DNA from: Undaria pinnatifida
Taxonomy: Eukaryota; Sar; Phaeophyceae; Laminariales; Alariaceae
Length of the DNA stretch: 64,000 bases
Reading direction: 5' to 3'
NCBI GenBank assembly: GCA_012845835.1
Contig: JABAKD010000019.1
Coordinates: 11,658,344 to 11,722,343, forward strand
The notes beneath the pieces were generated by a model. That model was not told the DNA's origin. It saw only the letters and a list, made by a program, of their open reading frames with translations, and did no database searches. Below, in pieces: positions 47,356-57,240 of the stretch. Every line of letters begins with the position of its first letter. Position 1 is the stretch's first letter. The position numbers and the translations under genes were made by a program.

Positions 47356-47788
47356 CTAGAGGAGGATATGGCAACGGAACGGCGTTTCTGACAAGATAAG
47401 GACAGGGAAAAATCCAACCGCGTTGTATCGCTTTAATCTACTGATGCCGTGGCTTCTCCACGCCATGGTCGAATTGCTTTATTTTGAAACAGAGGTTCGC
47501 CGATGGCGCGTGTTAGAGCGTTCACTGTGGTTAGTCCGTGTACGTTCGAGTTGCACTGTATTACTTGCGTTCCTGGCCAGACGAAATTACGAGTATGGAA
47601 CACCGTTTTGTATTACATGCCGTCTCCATCAGTAGTGGAAGTTAGTTGCTTATTTCACCCTTTTTTCCAACGTTTTCAAAATAGGATCATATTTACGTGA
47701 GGCTTGTCAGAACTTTCAACCAATCCGTCAACTTTCGCTGACAACCATCATGTTAGACAGGAGTTCTCGGTCAGAAGGCCGTGTTCAC

Positions 47789-48584
47789 CTTCGAGATTGT
47801 TGGTGGCTAGGCATATCTTTGTTACGTGTCCGTCCTCCACAGCCACGCCATACCGATGGCGGAGCTCCCCGTCGCTCTCCGTCCACCCGTGGTTCGAGAT
47901 CCAGGTCTTCCCTCCCATACTCCTGAAGAAGGTGTCCAGGGCCAGGCGTTCTTTGTTCTTCTCCCAGGCTGAACGCGCGGAGGCGCTAACCGTGGGGTAC
48001 ATCTGTGCAACTTCGCTGTTGCTCGCACAGTACTTGCCCATGGCGAGTGTAACCTTCTTGGGAGCGCCCCTGCCAAAACTTACCTTCCCTCCCATCAGCT
48101 CCATCTCCCCGTTATCACCGAGATGCATGCCTGCACCGATTACCTCCAGCACATTTTTGCAGGAAACGTCTTGATCGAGGGGTGGCAGCATGCAAATGCT
48201 GGACGTGATTTCGAGCAAGAACTCAATCGCGGTCGGCACGTCGGCAGCAGAATGTTCATGGGTTGTACCTGGCTCACCGAGCCAAGGACCCTTGGCCGTG
48301 GTCACTTCGGTCTCCTTCGGTTCCTCACCGAACAGCTCGCATGTCGTATTGTTGCACCCGGCGTAAGTCGCGCAGATCTTAAGCAGATCTGAATCTGAGA
48401 AAATGACGCGTCCGACGTTGTACATGGCTTCTTCTTTCGCCTCCTTGGGCGTTCTAGTCATCTTCTCGTGCATATAGGATGTCACTACCCAAACGCGGTA
48501 AGCTTGAATCCTCGTTGCGAGCGTGCCATGCATATTCCTCGCAGCCAACTCCGCATTCTTGTAGGCTGTTTCCAGCAAGCCCAC
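47789..48584 (-). CDS. LRR protein, large exon with N-cap-like domain
   Basis: A minus-strand open stretch of 796 bases between an acceptor (CATGCTGCAG) and a donor (GAAG then GTGAAC). The N-terminal two thirds have no recognised domain: it begins VGLLETAYKNAELAAR, has CNNTTCELFG, then KVTLAMGKYCASNSEVAQMY. The last 60 residues read RLALDTFFRSMGGKTW, then a GW motif, then RYGVAVEDGHVTKICLATNN and LEG. This layout (residues around W..W, a YGV motif, then an xxLxLxxNxLxG repeat) is the usual cap and first LRR of many LRR proteins of algae and plants. The upstream exon(s) are not identified, and the frame stays open above 48584 with poorer composition. Likely a host gene; ligand and cellular place cannot be inferred. 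Confidence 0.55.
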
Positions 48585-48789
48585 CTGCAGCATGGTTCGG
48601 TGATTATATTGGCCATGCGTTGGAACTGCACTCACGTTTTTGGAGACAATATATTTTGGGTTATTGTGAGGCCATTTTTGCAGTCGTAAAATGGACACCG
48701 ATATTACATATACTAGGTTCCCCATCGAGATGAGGTTGACTTGATATCCCGGGGGCGTCGCTAGTCGAAAAGGGGGAACGCGTTCCAAT

Positions 48790-49590
48790 GATATGTGGGG
48801 GCATGAACTACACAGTATTTATTTCGCTGCTGCCGTATGCTTCGTATACCTGGAATTACACGATGTGTGTTTGACTACTGTTGCAGTGAACGTGTTAATG
48901 TTGTCGTGGTTTGATCCCCTTCTGCTATGTATCAGCCACACGTGCGCACACCGTGACTTCCGGCCCAGAAGCAAGAGCTTGGAGCATGGCTGCCGTTGTA
49001 TCGCTGCGGTTGTACTGCTGTACACTGATTTTAACGCTGTGAGGTTGAGCGACTGTTTTGCAACAATAAATAACAGCACCGCTCTTCAAAAAATAAAAAC
49101 AAGTGGACTGATGAAGTGGTACAGTGGGCGGAAGAGCGGAGCGAAAACACGCATACGTGTTAGAAGGGAACAGGATATTTAAAAATACTCAAAGATCTTA
49201 AAATGGTGGTGTTTTCCGTACACCTGCTCATCTCAGAGAGGCGGAGCACAACACCTTGACGAAAAAAGACAGCTCGGCGACGTTGAATGCGCAGAGCACC
49301 GATACGGAGCCCGGCTGGAATCCAGACATTCGTTGCAATGTACGGAAGGCCTCTATGCTTGCCCGCAGCCGAAAGTACGAGAAACAAAACTTCGGCAGCC
49401 GGAGAACACCATGCCAACAAAAGGGAATGTTTTACATGGGCATGAACCTGAAAATTGTGGTATATGCTTGATAGGCAGGCTTGGGCTGATCTCGTTGCAT
49501 TCGCATTATCTGGCAACGAACCCACACATTTCATTTTCAGGTGGACCTTCGATGCATAGTTGAACTTGAATACTCGATGGTACATAGCGC
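48790..49590. other. No gene recognised
   Basis: A 157-codon minus frame (49633-49160) overlaps a plus frame at 49256-49563. Neither has a motif and they overlap antisense, so no call is made. Confidence 0.3.
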
Positions 49591-49594
49591 TGAC

Positions 49595-49775
49595 GGTTGG
49601 CTGTATGGGACTACCCACTGAGCTACGAGCCACTTGACATAGTAAATCCGTGGGTAGTGCTATATAACCAAAATATAACCAACAATAATGTGTTGGTTGT
49701 AAGCACTACCCATGGAGTTACTCACTCACGTGACTTGTTGCTCAGTGAGTAGTGCTATACAGCTAAAAAAGGACG
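49595..49775. repeat. Two adjacent palindromic repeats, family D
   Basis: First copy about 49605-49672: GGGACTACCCACTGAGCTAC to GTGGGTAGTGCTATATAACC. Second copy about 49701-49765: GGTTGTAAGCACTACCCA to GTGAGTAGTGCTATAC. Each folds on itself, with CACTTGACATAG-like or CACGTGAC centres. Confidence 0.75.
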
Positions 49776-49779
49776 CGTC

Positions 49780-50260
49780 GTGAGTTTGATGCTCGCTATC
49801 TTTATTTTTTTCCGAGCGTGCGCGCTGGGGACATTATGAGTGGCGTTATGATGGTGTGCTCCTGAGCAATACTTACTGCTGTAGTCCGTGGCAAGGGGGA
49901 AGCCCCGGAGATCCCTGTTACGAAATCAGCGATATTCAATTAGCGAACTCGAAAACATATATTTCGTTGGTTATATAGCACTACCCACTGAGCTACTAAG
50001 TCACGTGGCTCAGTGGTCTAGTTCATTGTGCTATAAATCTGTTTAATAGCATGCGTGTGATCATCGTGAAATCGAATCTCATCTCTTAATACTTTTTATT
50101 TCCGAGCGTACGCGCTGGAGACGCTGTGAATAGTTGTGACAGTGTATTCCTGGGCACTGATACGTGGCAAGGGGAGAGCCCCATATCTTTGTTTCGAAGT
50201 CGTCGAGATTCAATCATGAACTCGAAAAACTATATTTTGTTGGTTATATAGCACCATCCA
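49780..50260. repeat. Tandem duplication of the spacer between palindromes, about 265-bp unit
   Basis: Copies beginning near 49795 and 50080 share TTTATTT..TTCCGAGCGT, GCGCTGG(G/A)GAC, GTGGCAAGGGG and AGCCCC, then GATATTCAAT / GAGATTCAAT, then GAACTCGAAAA and ATATTTNGTTGGTTATATAG. So the palindrome plus its spacer were duplicated as a unit. Confidence 0.75.
49969..50036. repeat. Palindromic repeat, family D
   Basis: GTTGGTTATATAGCACTACC, then CACTGAGCTAC, AAGTCACGTGGCTCAGTGGT and a degraded right end GTGCTATAAA. Confidence 0.75.
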
Positions 50261-50322
50261 CTGAGCTACCAAGTCACGTGACTCAGTGGTTTAGTGGATA
50301 TAGTGCTATGTAACCAACAAAA
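50245..50322. repeat. Palindromic repeat, family D
   Basis: GTTGGTTATATAGCACCATC at the left, AAGTCACGTGACTCAGTGG in the middle, and GATATAGTGCTATGTAACC at the right. Confidence 0.8.
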
Positions 50323-51034
50323 TGTTTTCCTGTAGCTCTAGGTATCAATTTAGGGAGGGTGTTGAACACCCAGCAGACTAGTTTGAGCTTCTTACCCAGA
50401 GTATTTATTGCTGGTTGTTACACCACCAAGCGTATTTGGGTGCATAAGTTCATCCATATTACAGTTGTTCATACAACAGATCTGGACATGTTGTTCTATT
50501 CGTATTTTAATTTTCGGAGTGACATGGCTACATCCATGTTGCCGCTATTCATACGCAGGTCTGAATATGATCTACCATTTGCGTTTTTTCTTCGAGTATC
50601 AAGTTTCTCCAGTTTCTCTAGCTACTGACTTGTGATCAAGGCGGCGTATTGGAACATGGACTCTGCAGCCCACCAGTATCTTGTTAATTCGTAATCACTA
50701 CCCGGAGTACACATGTTGTCTTATTATCGATTCAGAGAAATGCAATATGCGGGGAATCTCGGTTTGTAACTTCCTTTCGGTGTATTGCATATTCAAGGTG
50801 CAACTAACTTCCCACCATAAGTATCAGAGAACGTTGCAGGGAACCCTACAAAGAACACTACTGTATACGGTCTATCGGTCAGTGCGACAACTCTTAGAGT
50901 ACATCTGCCCGTAGCGTGGCATTGTGCCGTATCGATCAGGTGATGGTCAGCCCCACCTCGATCACTCCATACTTTTCCTTGTGCTTCTCGTTTATTCTCC
51001 TTTTACTTTCTTCTTTTTAGGTGTTCATCGTTTG
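50323..51034. other. No gene recognised
   Basis: AT-rich, short frames only. Confidence 0.35.
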
Positions 51035-51160
51035 GCCACATAAGCACCACTTTCTAAACTATCTTCTATTTTTCTTCTTCTCATCACAAGTGGTTTTCAC
51101 AGACACTTCGGTGCCATCTCTGTAGCTCTTATCGCAAGGTCAGAGCCTCGAAACGCATCA
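51035..51160. repeat. Dispersed repeat family E
   Basis: CCACATAAGCACCACTTTCT, AAACTATCTTCTA, ATCACAAGTGG, ACTTCGGTGCCATCTCTGTA and AGAGCCTCGAAACGCATCA follow the order seen at 9697-9810. Confidence 0.5.
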
Positions 51161-51191
51161 TTGTAAAAGCTCGATTACCCATGCGCCACTT

Positions 51192-51377
51192 CTACAGGTT
51201 TACCAGATAATCGCTTCTCACATTCTTTGGGTTCCCCTTCGCGTATCTCCTGCCCCAGACGTCTTCAAGGGCATCCACAGCTGTCTTGAGATGCTCCCGC
51301 TGCTGGTCGTGGTGTTGAGATCCGTGCAGCGCCACGAGCTGGCGCTGCGAGGCGGAGGCAGAGAGGCGTTCGACCAT
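51192..51377 (-). CDS. Short hypothetical exon
   Basis: A 61-codon minus frame starting MVERLSASASQRQLVALHGS with an amphipathic stretch (LKTAVDALEDVWGRRYAKGN). It has protein-like composition but no recognised domain. Upstream exon unknown. Possibly chance. Confidence 0.2.
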   Translation of the reverse strand: MVERLSASASQRQLVALHGSQHHDQQREHLKTAVDALEDVWGRRYAKGNPKNVRSDYLVNL

Positions 51378-51379
51378 TA

Positions 51380-52440
51380 CAACTTCTGTGCGAGATATTG
51401 GGTTTTGCCTAGGCTTGTAGCCTTTTCTTAATCTATGGAATGGAGAGTTTTTCTACTCTTTGGCTGGATGTTTGTGTCCGATACCCTGTTTTGGTGGTGG
51501 TATTGGCTGCATATGTTGATATTATATCACTACCCATTAGCCTACATAGTCGCGTGGCTGGCGTCTATTGTGGGTTGCTATGTAGCTACACGTATACCAA
51601 TATTATTGCAACAATCGTAAATTGGTATTTGATAATATAGGGCGAATCGTTACTGTTGTCTGTTGTTCAACGTGGCCACAATATACCTGATTGCAACACA
51701 CATGGCAAACCCGTTAGGCTTCCCTCCTGCCTTAAGCGGGTTTGAATGCCGCAGACATGTATTATGCTCTGCAGTATTTTTATACAAACCACGGCAGATA
51801 GCCACAGATTCGCAACCACACAAATACTACACGTAGCGCAATATAGGTGGCCGAGCGCCATTCCCAGACATACTTAATTGGCCAGCCACCATACTGTCAA
51901 GAAGGGAAGGGAAAGCGCATCGCGACGAAACACTTACATGGACTATTGTTGGCTGGTGACCGCACTTCTTACTGTTGTTTTTGCTGATGCTGTGAGCTGT
52001 GAAACCCTGACTGGTACATATACCAAGTACTAGCAGGTACAGTATGAAAAGGGGCTCGTGCGCTACCTGGTACATGGTATTATTTATATATTTTAATAAA
52101 CTTGGTATGCCTGTATGTACGTAGTGAAAGTGCACCCTACCGAGAGAGACGTGACGATTGAATATATCCGTTCCGAGGACAACACCCTGGAACGGAAGAG
52201 ATGTTACCTCCTGTTCGAAAGATTGGTTGGGAAACATTGTATACGAGACAAAATTACCCCTACATTGCTATGTACCTGGTACCTGGTACTCGATACTCGA
52301 TACTCGATACTTCCGTTCCCCTTGCCGCCTCGGTAAGGCATGCCGCGAAGCATGCCCTCGCAGGCTTGTAGCGAGTGGGGGGGGGCTTTTTGGCGGGTGT
52401 AAGGCCGGACTCACCCTCAAGGAGTGATACCTTCTTGCTG
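51380..52440. other. No gene recognised; weak palindrome remnant
   Basis: Contains a possible diverged family D copy at about 51525-51596 (TTATATCACTACCCATTAGC with a degraded right end). Also a CGATACTCGATACTCGATAC tandem at 52289-52311. Confidence 0.35.
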
Positions 52441-52502
52441 CTACGTGTGGCGCCGAGGCTTAGTCGTGGCGGTAGAGTTGGGTCGTCCGTGGTACGTTAG
52501 GC

Positions 52503-52718
52503 ATGGTCACCTCCTATTCACGCATCTCTTTAAGCAGCAACGGCGGAGCAGGAATGCTTAATCAGGATGCTCGTACGCGGAGGCAGGCGCCACCACGAGC
52601 CACGCTACGGCGCAGTCTTGGTTTGCGTGGAGGGAACTGCGCCGACAGGAGGCTAACCTCGACGACGGAGGAGGAGGGCGACTGGCCGTCGACGGGCGGG
52701 GAAGAGACGGATTGAACT
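52503..52718 (+). CDS. Short hypothetical frame
   Basis: A 70-codon frame starting MVTSYSRISLSSNGGAGM with a basic middle (RTRRQAPPRATLRRSLGLRG) and acidic end (TEEEGD). A good acceptor-like TTTTGTTTTTCAG lies 30 bases downstream at 52746, so it may be the first exon of something longer, but no continuation was recognised. Confidence 0.2.
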
Positions 52719-53411
52719 CTCCCTGAACGAGAACTTTTGTTTTTCAGATCAGCACCACAAGCTGCGTGGAGCGTTTTGTTTTTTTTGGGACGGGGGAGAA
52801 GGGGAATCGATTGGAATTGAGTGTCAACGAGAGCAAGTGCGAAGGAGCGAGCCGAGTGAGCTCAGGCAATGAGGCGGCCACGGAGAACCACAGCAGGAGA
52901 ATGGCACACGGAGACCCACGACCCGCACGCACACCATCGTTGTGAGAACAGCGATCGTCTTTTTTCCATGGGTTTTTCACGAGGCAGTAGTAGTACAAGA
53001 TGTTACGTCACTGATTTTTGTAGAGTTTGTAGAAGAGTTGTATACCCTTCACGGGGAACGACCCCCCGCAATTTTCAATTCGCAGGCACGGGCGTCGTAG
53101 CTGCGCTGCAACCTGTCAAATAACTCGGGAAGGCGGGGCGATCATTGATGTTTGTATTGTGGCTTTTGGTTCGATTGCTCTTGTTTCACTGCATGCCCGC
53201 GGTTCGTCAATCTGACAGCACTCCAGACAGCAGGCGCGTTCGTCTGTGCTCACTATTACCGTGCGGTTCGTACGGTGCAGACAGCCCAACCGCTGTAGTT
53301 TGTAGCCGCGAGTTGGTTAGTTGTGGGAACGGAGGAACTCTATGCTGTAGTTGAGTGGATACCCGCGGCAGTGAGTGTGAGTTCAGTTTGCACCTTGGAT
53401 CTTTTCACTTG

Positions 53412-53595
53412 TGCGCCTTCTTCGTATCGTGCGTTTGAGGCGGAAAAGCGTAGTATTTACAGGATGAATTTTGATTTCTTTTGGTTTTTCGGATCTTCCT
53501 AGGGCTCCAGCACCTTTGTGTGACCACGGACTCTGGATTTTTTACAGGAGTTAATGTGAGAAAACAGCAACAACAACAACAACAACAATAACAAT
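53412..53595 (+). mobile_element. LINE 3' end with (AAC)n tail
   Basis: TGCGCCTTCTTCGTATCGTG, AAAGCGTAGTATTTACAGG, CAGCACCTTTGTGTGACC, ACGGACTCTGGATTTTTTAC, then TTAATGTGAGAAAACAGCAA and (CAA)n. Same unit as the arms of the foldback at 14785-15182; here a solo insertion with a clear microsatellite tail. Confidence 0.75.
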
Positions 53596-53599
53596 GTAG

Positions 53600-54655
53600 A
53601 CTGGGTGTGGTTGTGTTAGGGTGGGGTTTAGGATTACTGTAGGACACTGCATATAATATACTGATGTCAGGCAATTTCTCGGATACCGTAACAACTGCTG
53701 AGCTACCCTCTGAAAATCTGAAAAAATTGCTGATGAAAATCTGAAATTTTTGCTGATTTCCTATCTCGCCGGGTCTGTCAGTCGTACGTTTTCTTTTTCC
53801 CCATTCCATCTATACCAGATACAAGGTTCCCCTCCGAGAAGTAAGGGCCTAGGGGAGTGGCGTAAGGACACATTATTTACACTACCCGACACGATGACCA
53901 TTTTTGCTTGTAATACATTCAAAAAAAATTGCGCGGAAAATAATGAATTCGTATTTCACCCGAACAAATAAGTGCTTCTTGGGTGTACTCAATAGCAGTA
54001 CTTTTAGCACTTTTTGGGTATACTCGATATAGACGTGCCCACGACCGATCTGTTCTTGAGAAAATACACACAGCACCACTGGATAACACACACAAAACTT
54101 TTACACCGTATGATATGTATGATTTCGAGAATAGCGTCACAATTCGAACTCCAGCTTATTAGGGACCGCGAGGAAGCGAGAAGGGGCACGTGTGGCGTGA
54201 GATGCGGCACGTATTGAGAACGAGGGAGCAAGAGGACAATAACACGTGACATATGCTATGACAAAAAAAAGCAACTCGCCGCCGTAAAGAGAGGATACAG
54301 CACGGGCACGCACATGGTCCTACCTGTAGCGTTTTGCTCTCCGCACGTTGTCTGCTGTCCGCCGTCTGCGATCTTCGCAAAAAAACAAAAAAAATACTCG
54401 TTGAAGAACTGCCTCTGTGGACGTAAATGTATAAGGATGGGTTGGTATCTAAATTGTTACTATTACAAAGGCCCCTATGTTTCCGCATCGATGGACACGC
54501 GCACCCAGAGAGACAGGACAACAGAAACGTGCGGTATGGTGGCGTGACAAATCATGACAGGCTCCGACACAAGCAACTCGCCGCAGCCTAGCGAGGACAC
54601 GCCAAGTGCATATAAATGGTGTCACCTATCGCTGCTGCTGTGCAACAGGGTTGTA
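53600..54655. other. No gene recognised
   Basis: Short frames only. A related first copy of the CACGTTGTCTGCTGTCCGCC phrase at 54345-54365 resembles the start of the following tandem unit. Confidence 0.3.
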
Positions 54656-54659
54656 GCGT

Positions 54660-55258
54660 TGTGTTCTCCACATGTTATCCGCTGTTTGTCATCTGCGATC
54701 TTACATAAATGGTGCTGCCTACCGCTGCTGCTGTGGGGTAGAGTTTGTATATAGCGTTGTGCTCTCTTGGTATGATACGGTATCATATGATAAGAAGAAC
54801 ACCAACATGAACATGAATATAAGAAACGTTTGAGTACTAATGTGATATTCAAACGATCCTTACACTTTACACCGGCATGTCACGTGACAGAAGCAGCAGA
54901 AGCAGCAGTAGCAGCAGCGAGAGGTAGTGGCGTATAGGCGAGTAGAGCATCGCAGGCTAGCGCTGTGCTCTCTGCATGTTGTCTGCTGTCTGTCATCTGC
55001 GATCTTACACAAATGGTGTTGCCTACCGCTGCTGCTGTGCGGCAGAGTTGTAGCGTTGTGCTCTCTTGGTATGGTACGGTATCATATAAGAAGCACACCA
55101 ACATGAACATAAATATAAGGACCGTTTAAGTACTAATGCGATATTTAAACGATCCTTATAAATTACGCCTGCATGTCACTTGACAAAAGCAGCAGAAGCA
55201 GCAGAAGCAGCAGCAGCGAGAGGTAGTGGCGTATAGGCGGGTAGAGCATCGCAGGCTC
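54660..55258. repeat. Tandem duplication, about 300-bp unit
   Basis: Units about 54660-54957 and 54962-55258 share CATCTGCGATCTTACA.AAA, CTACCGCTGCTGCTGTG, TGCTCTCTTGGTATG, ACCAACATGAACAT, AAACGATCCTTA, CATGTCAC(G/T)TGAC, AGCAGCAGAAGCAGCAG and AGAGGTAGTGGCGTATAGGC in order. The CAG-rich part is longer in the second unit. Confidence 0.85.
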
Positions 55259-55259
55259 C

Positions 55260-56190
55260 GATCAAAGTAATCACGTACAACAAGAAACAGCAGCCGCGCG
55301 CGCATAGAGTTGCAGGATGCTGCTGCTAGGGGGCTAGACTGCTGCTGGTAGGGAGGATCGTAGCGTGGTGCTCTGTGCAAAAATAGGGAAATGTGCGTGT
55401 GCCCTCCTCGAGCAGAAAAACTCGGTTTGCATCCTAATCTTTCGTGCGTATACGGGGATAGGGGATGCAGAAATCCAATCCCCGGGGGTGTTGCGGAAAT
55501 CCGGGGATTTGCCTTGAGTGTACCCATGGCCAAAAAAGTTTAAAAGGCTCGCCACGCTCGACACACTGCACGGATCGCGCCCAAACCTTCGGCAACGTGA
55601 GCTCGACGGTCGAATTGTGCCCACCCCACCCGACGTTTCGGACAAAGGTGCGAGCACAAAGAGATGTGCCCGAAGAGAGAAAAAAAACACAATTATACAC
55701 ATACATATTATCTTCGCACTTTTCTCTCCATCTAGCTCCCCTCCTTTTCATAGCTCAGATCCGGGGTCACACAACAGCCCACATCCCCCTCAAAGAAGAA
55801 CAATTGAATACCTCCCCACACACACTGCGGTGCTTGCCTTTCTTTTTACTGTTGTCGTAACATGCCGAGATCGTTCCGTTTATATAGGTTGAAATGAGCC
55901 CTGTCCAGTGACGGCAGGCGGTCCCACCTCTGTTTCCCAACGTCCTACTTTGTGCTTGGTAGCGGAATTGGGCAGGCTGAGCTCAAAACCAAGTGTGACT
56001 GACCCCGACCTGCCTTTTGGGTTACGCTCAAGTTACACAATAGGTTAATCGCTGGAACCAATCTTGTATTCGCGTTTGTTTCCAACGTTTCGACCTCAAT
56101 ATTCCCGTGAAAACAGTTCAGCAATTGCTTCGCTTGTATGTAATAAATCATATCGCGGCGACAATGAAACAAAATAATGCCCGATATTGA
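55260..56190. other. No gene recognised
   Basis: Overlapping frames on both strands at 55330-55890 without a domain; composition is mixed. Confidence 0.3.
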
Positions 56191-56194
56191 TCAC

Positions 56195-56412
56195 AGCAAC
56201 ATCCTACAAAAGGCAAGGTCGTGGGTTTAAGTCTCACGGAGTGCATCCTCGTGTCCATGGGGATTTTTCTTGGGTAAAAAACGATGAGCTGAAAGAGCGA
56301 GAGCGTGAGTAGCAACATTCAATGAAAAACGACGAGGGAGCATAAAAATCTGAAAAGCGGGAATACCGAACCCTATGCGCGATAAAAATGAAGGCACGTA
56401 CGGGTGAGAGAA
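56195..56412 (+). mobile_element. SINE-like element
   Basis: A B-box-like GTGGGTTTAAGTCTCACG at about 56219, then the shared body (GAGAGCGTGAGTAGCAACAT, CGACGAGGGAG) and tail ACCCTATGCGCGATAAAAAT then GAAGGCACGTACGGG. The head has diverged from the copies at 361 and 15519. Confidence 0.6.
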
Positions 56413-56592
56413 GGGAATATACCGCCTGTGACAACGGTTTGGTGTCCAGAATGTTGCCGAGAGTAAAACTTCTTACGTACCACTACTGTACTATTTGCGC
56501 TGGAGAGTAATCGTAGTACTATATTACGGTAGCAGCGCGGCTGCGCCAGGAATGGGAAATACGATGCGTGGTGACTTTGCTGATGATCAGTG

Positions 56593-57069
56593 TCACGCGG
56601 AGGGTCTCTCTGTGAGCAGGAGGCAAGCTTCATGAGCTCCTTCGGCTTCATTGGACAGGCATATGAAGGGTCTCCCCGGTGCGGGGAAGCCTTCGGGACG
56701 GTGCGAGAAGCCTTCGGTTTCTCGTAGAAAGCCCAGTAACGCGGATTGGAGGAACCGCCCTGTGTCTAATTGATGGTACCTTGGCGCAGAGAAACAGTTG
56801 AAGCGAAATGACCTGTCAGTCCCTCTGCTATCCCCTTGCCCCATTGACACTGCCGCGTCCACCGTGCCCGTTGGCACGCTTGCTCCTTCGTCGATCATCT
56901 GCACGGAGTGTTTGCGACTACGACGTGACTTCGATCCCCATATCTCCTGACCCCTGCTTGAAGAGCGCTGCACGAACTTAAAGCACCAGGTGAGAGAGTC
57001 ACAGAAAGCCTGTGGTCGTGTAGGTTTTGGCATAAACGCACGGCGCTCGTACGCACGTACCGAGGGCAT
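56593..57069 (-). CDS. Unrecognised open frame
   Basis: A 158-codon minus frame with ATG at its start, a basic patch (SKSRRSRKHSVQM) and no transmembrane or known motif. It has no repeat similarity in this window and no antisense competitor of similar length. Could be a small gene or chance in a GC-balanced stretch. Confidence 0.25.
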   Translation of the reverse strand: MPSVRAYERRAFMPKPTRPQAFCDSLTWCFKFVQRSSSRGQEIWGSKSRRSRKHSVQMIDEGASVPTGTVDAAVSMGQGDSRGTDRSFRFNCFSAPRYHQLDTGRFLQSALLGFLRETEGFSHRPEGFPAPGRPFICLSNEAEGAHEACLLLTERPSA

Positions 57070-57167
57070 GCTTGCTATCGCATGCTGCTGTACCGTATAA
57101 TATGTGCACCATGCTGCTTTGCCGCTATGGGTATCATGTTGTCGTACGGGAACATCGTTAGACTCTG

Positions 57168-57240
57168 TATGTTGGGGGTCGCATGTCAGTTATGTTCGAA
57201 GCGCATGTTGGGGGTCGCATGTCAGTTATGTTCAAAGCGC
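57168..57240. repeat. 36-bp tandem repeat, two copies
   Basis: Two copies of TGTTGGGGGTCGCATGTCAG then TTATGTTC(G/A)AAGCGC. In frame this duplicates 12 codons of a short plus-strand frame. Confidence 0.85.

Noticed and set aside
49600-50325. CRISPR-like array
   Set aside because: Repeats are about 70-80 bp palindromes with long, duplicated, non-unique spacers; a eukaryotic context and no cas genes.
57168-57240. Repeated protein motif MLGVACQLCSKR as a real domain
   Set aside because: It comes from a 36-bp DNA tandem in a short frame; no evidence that it is translated.
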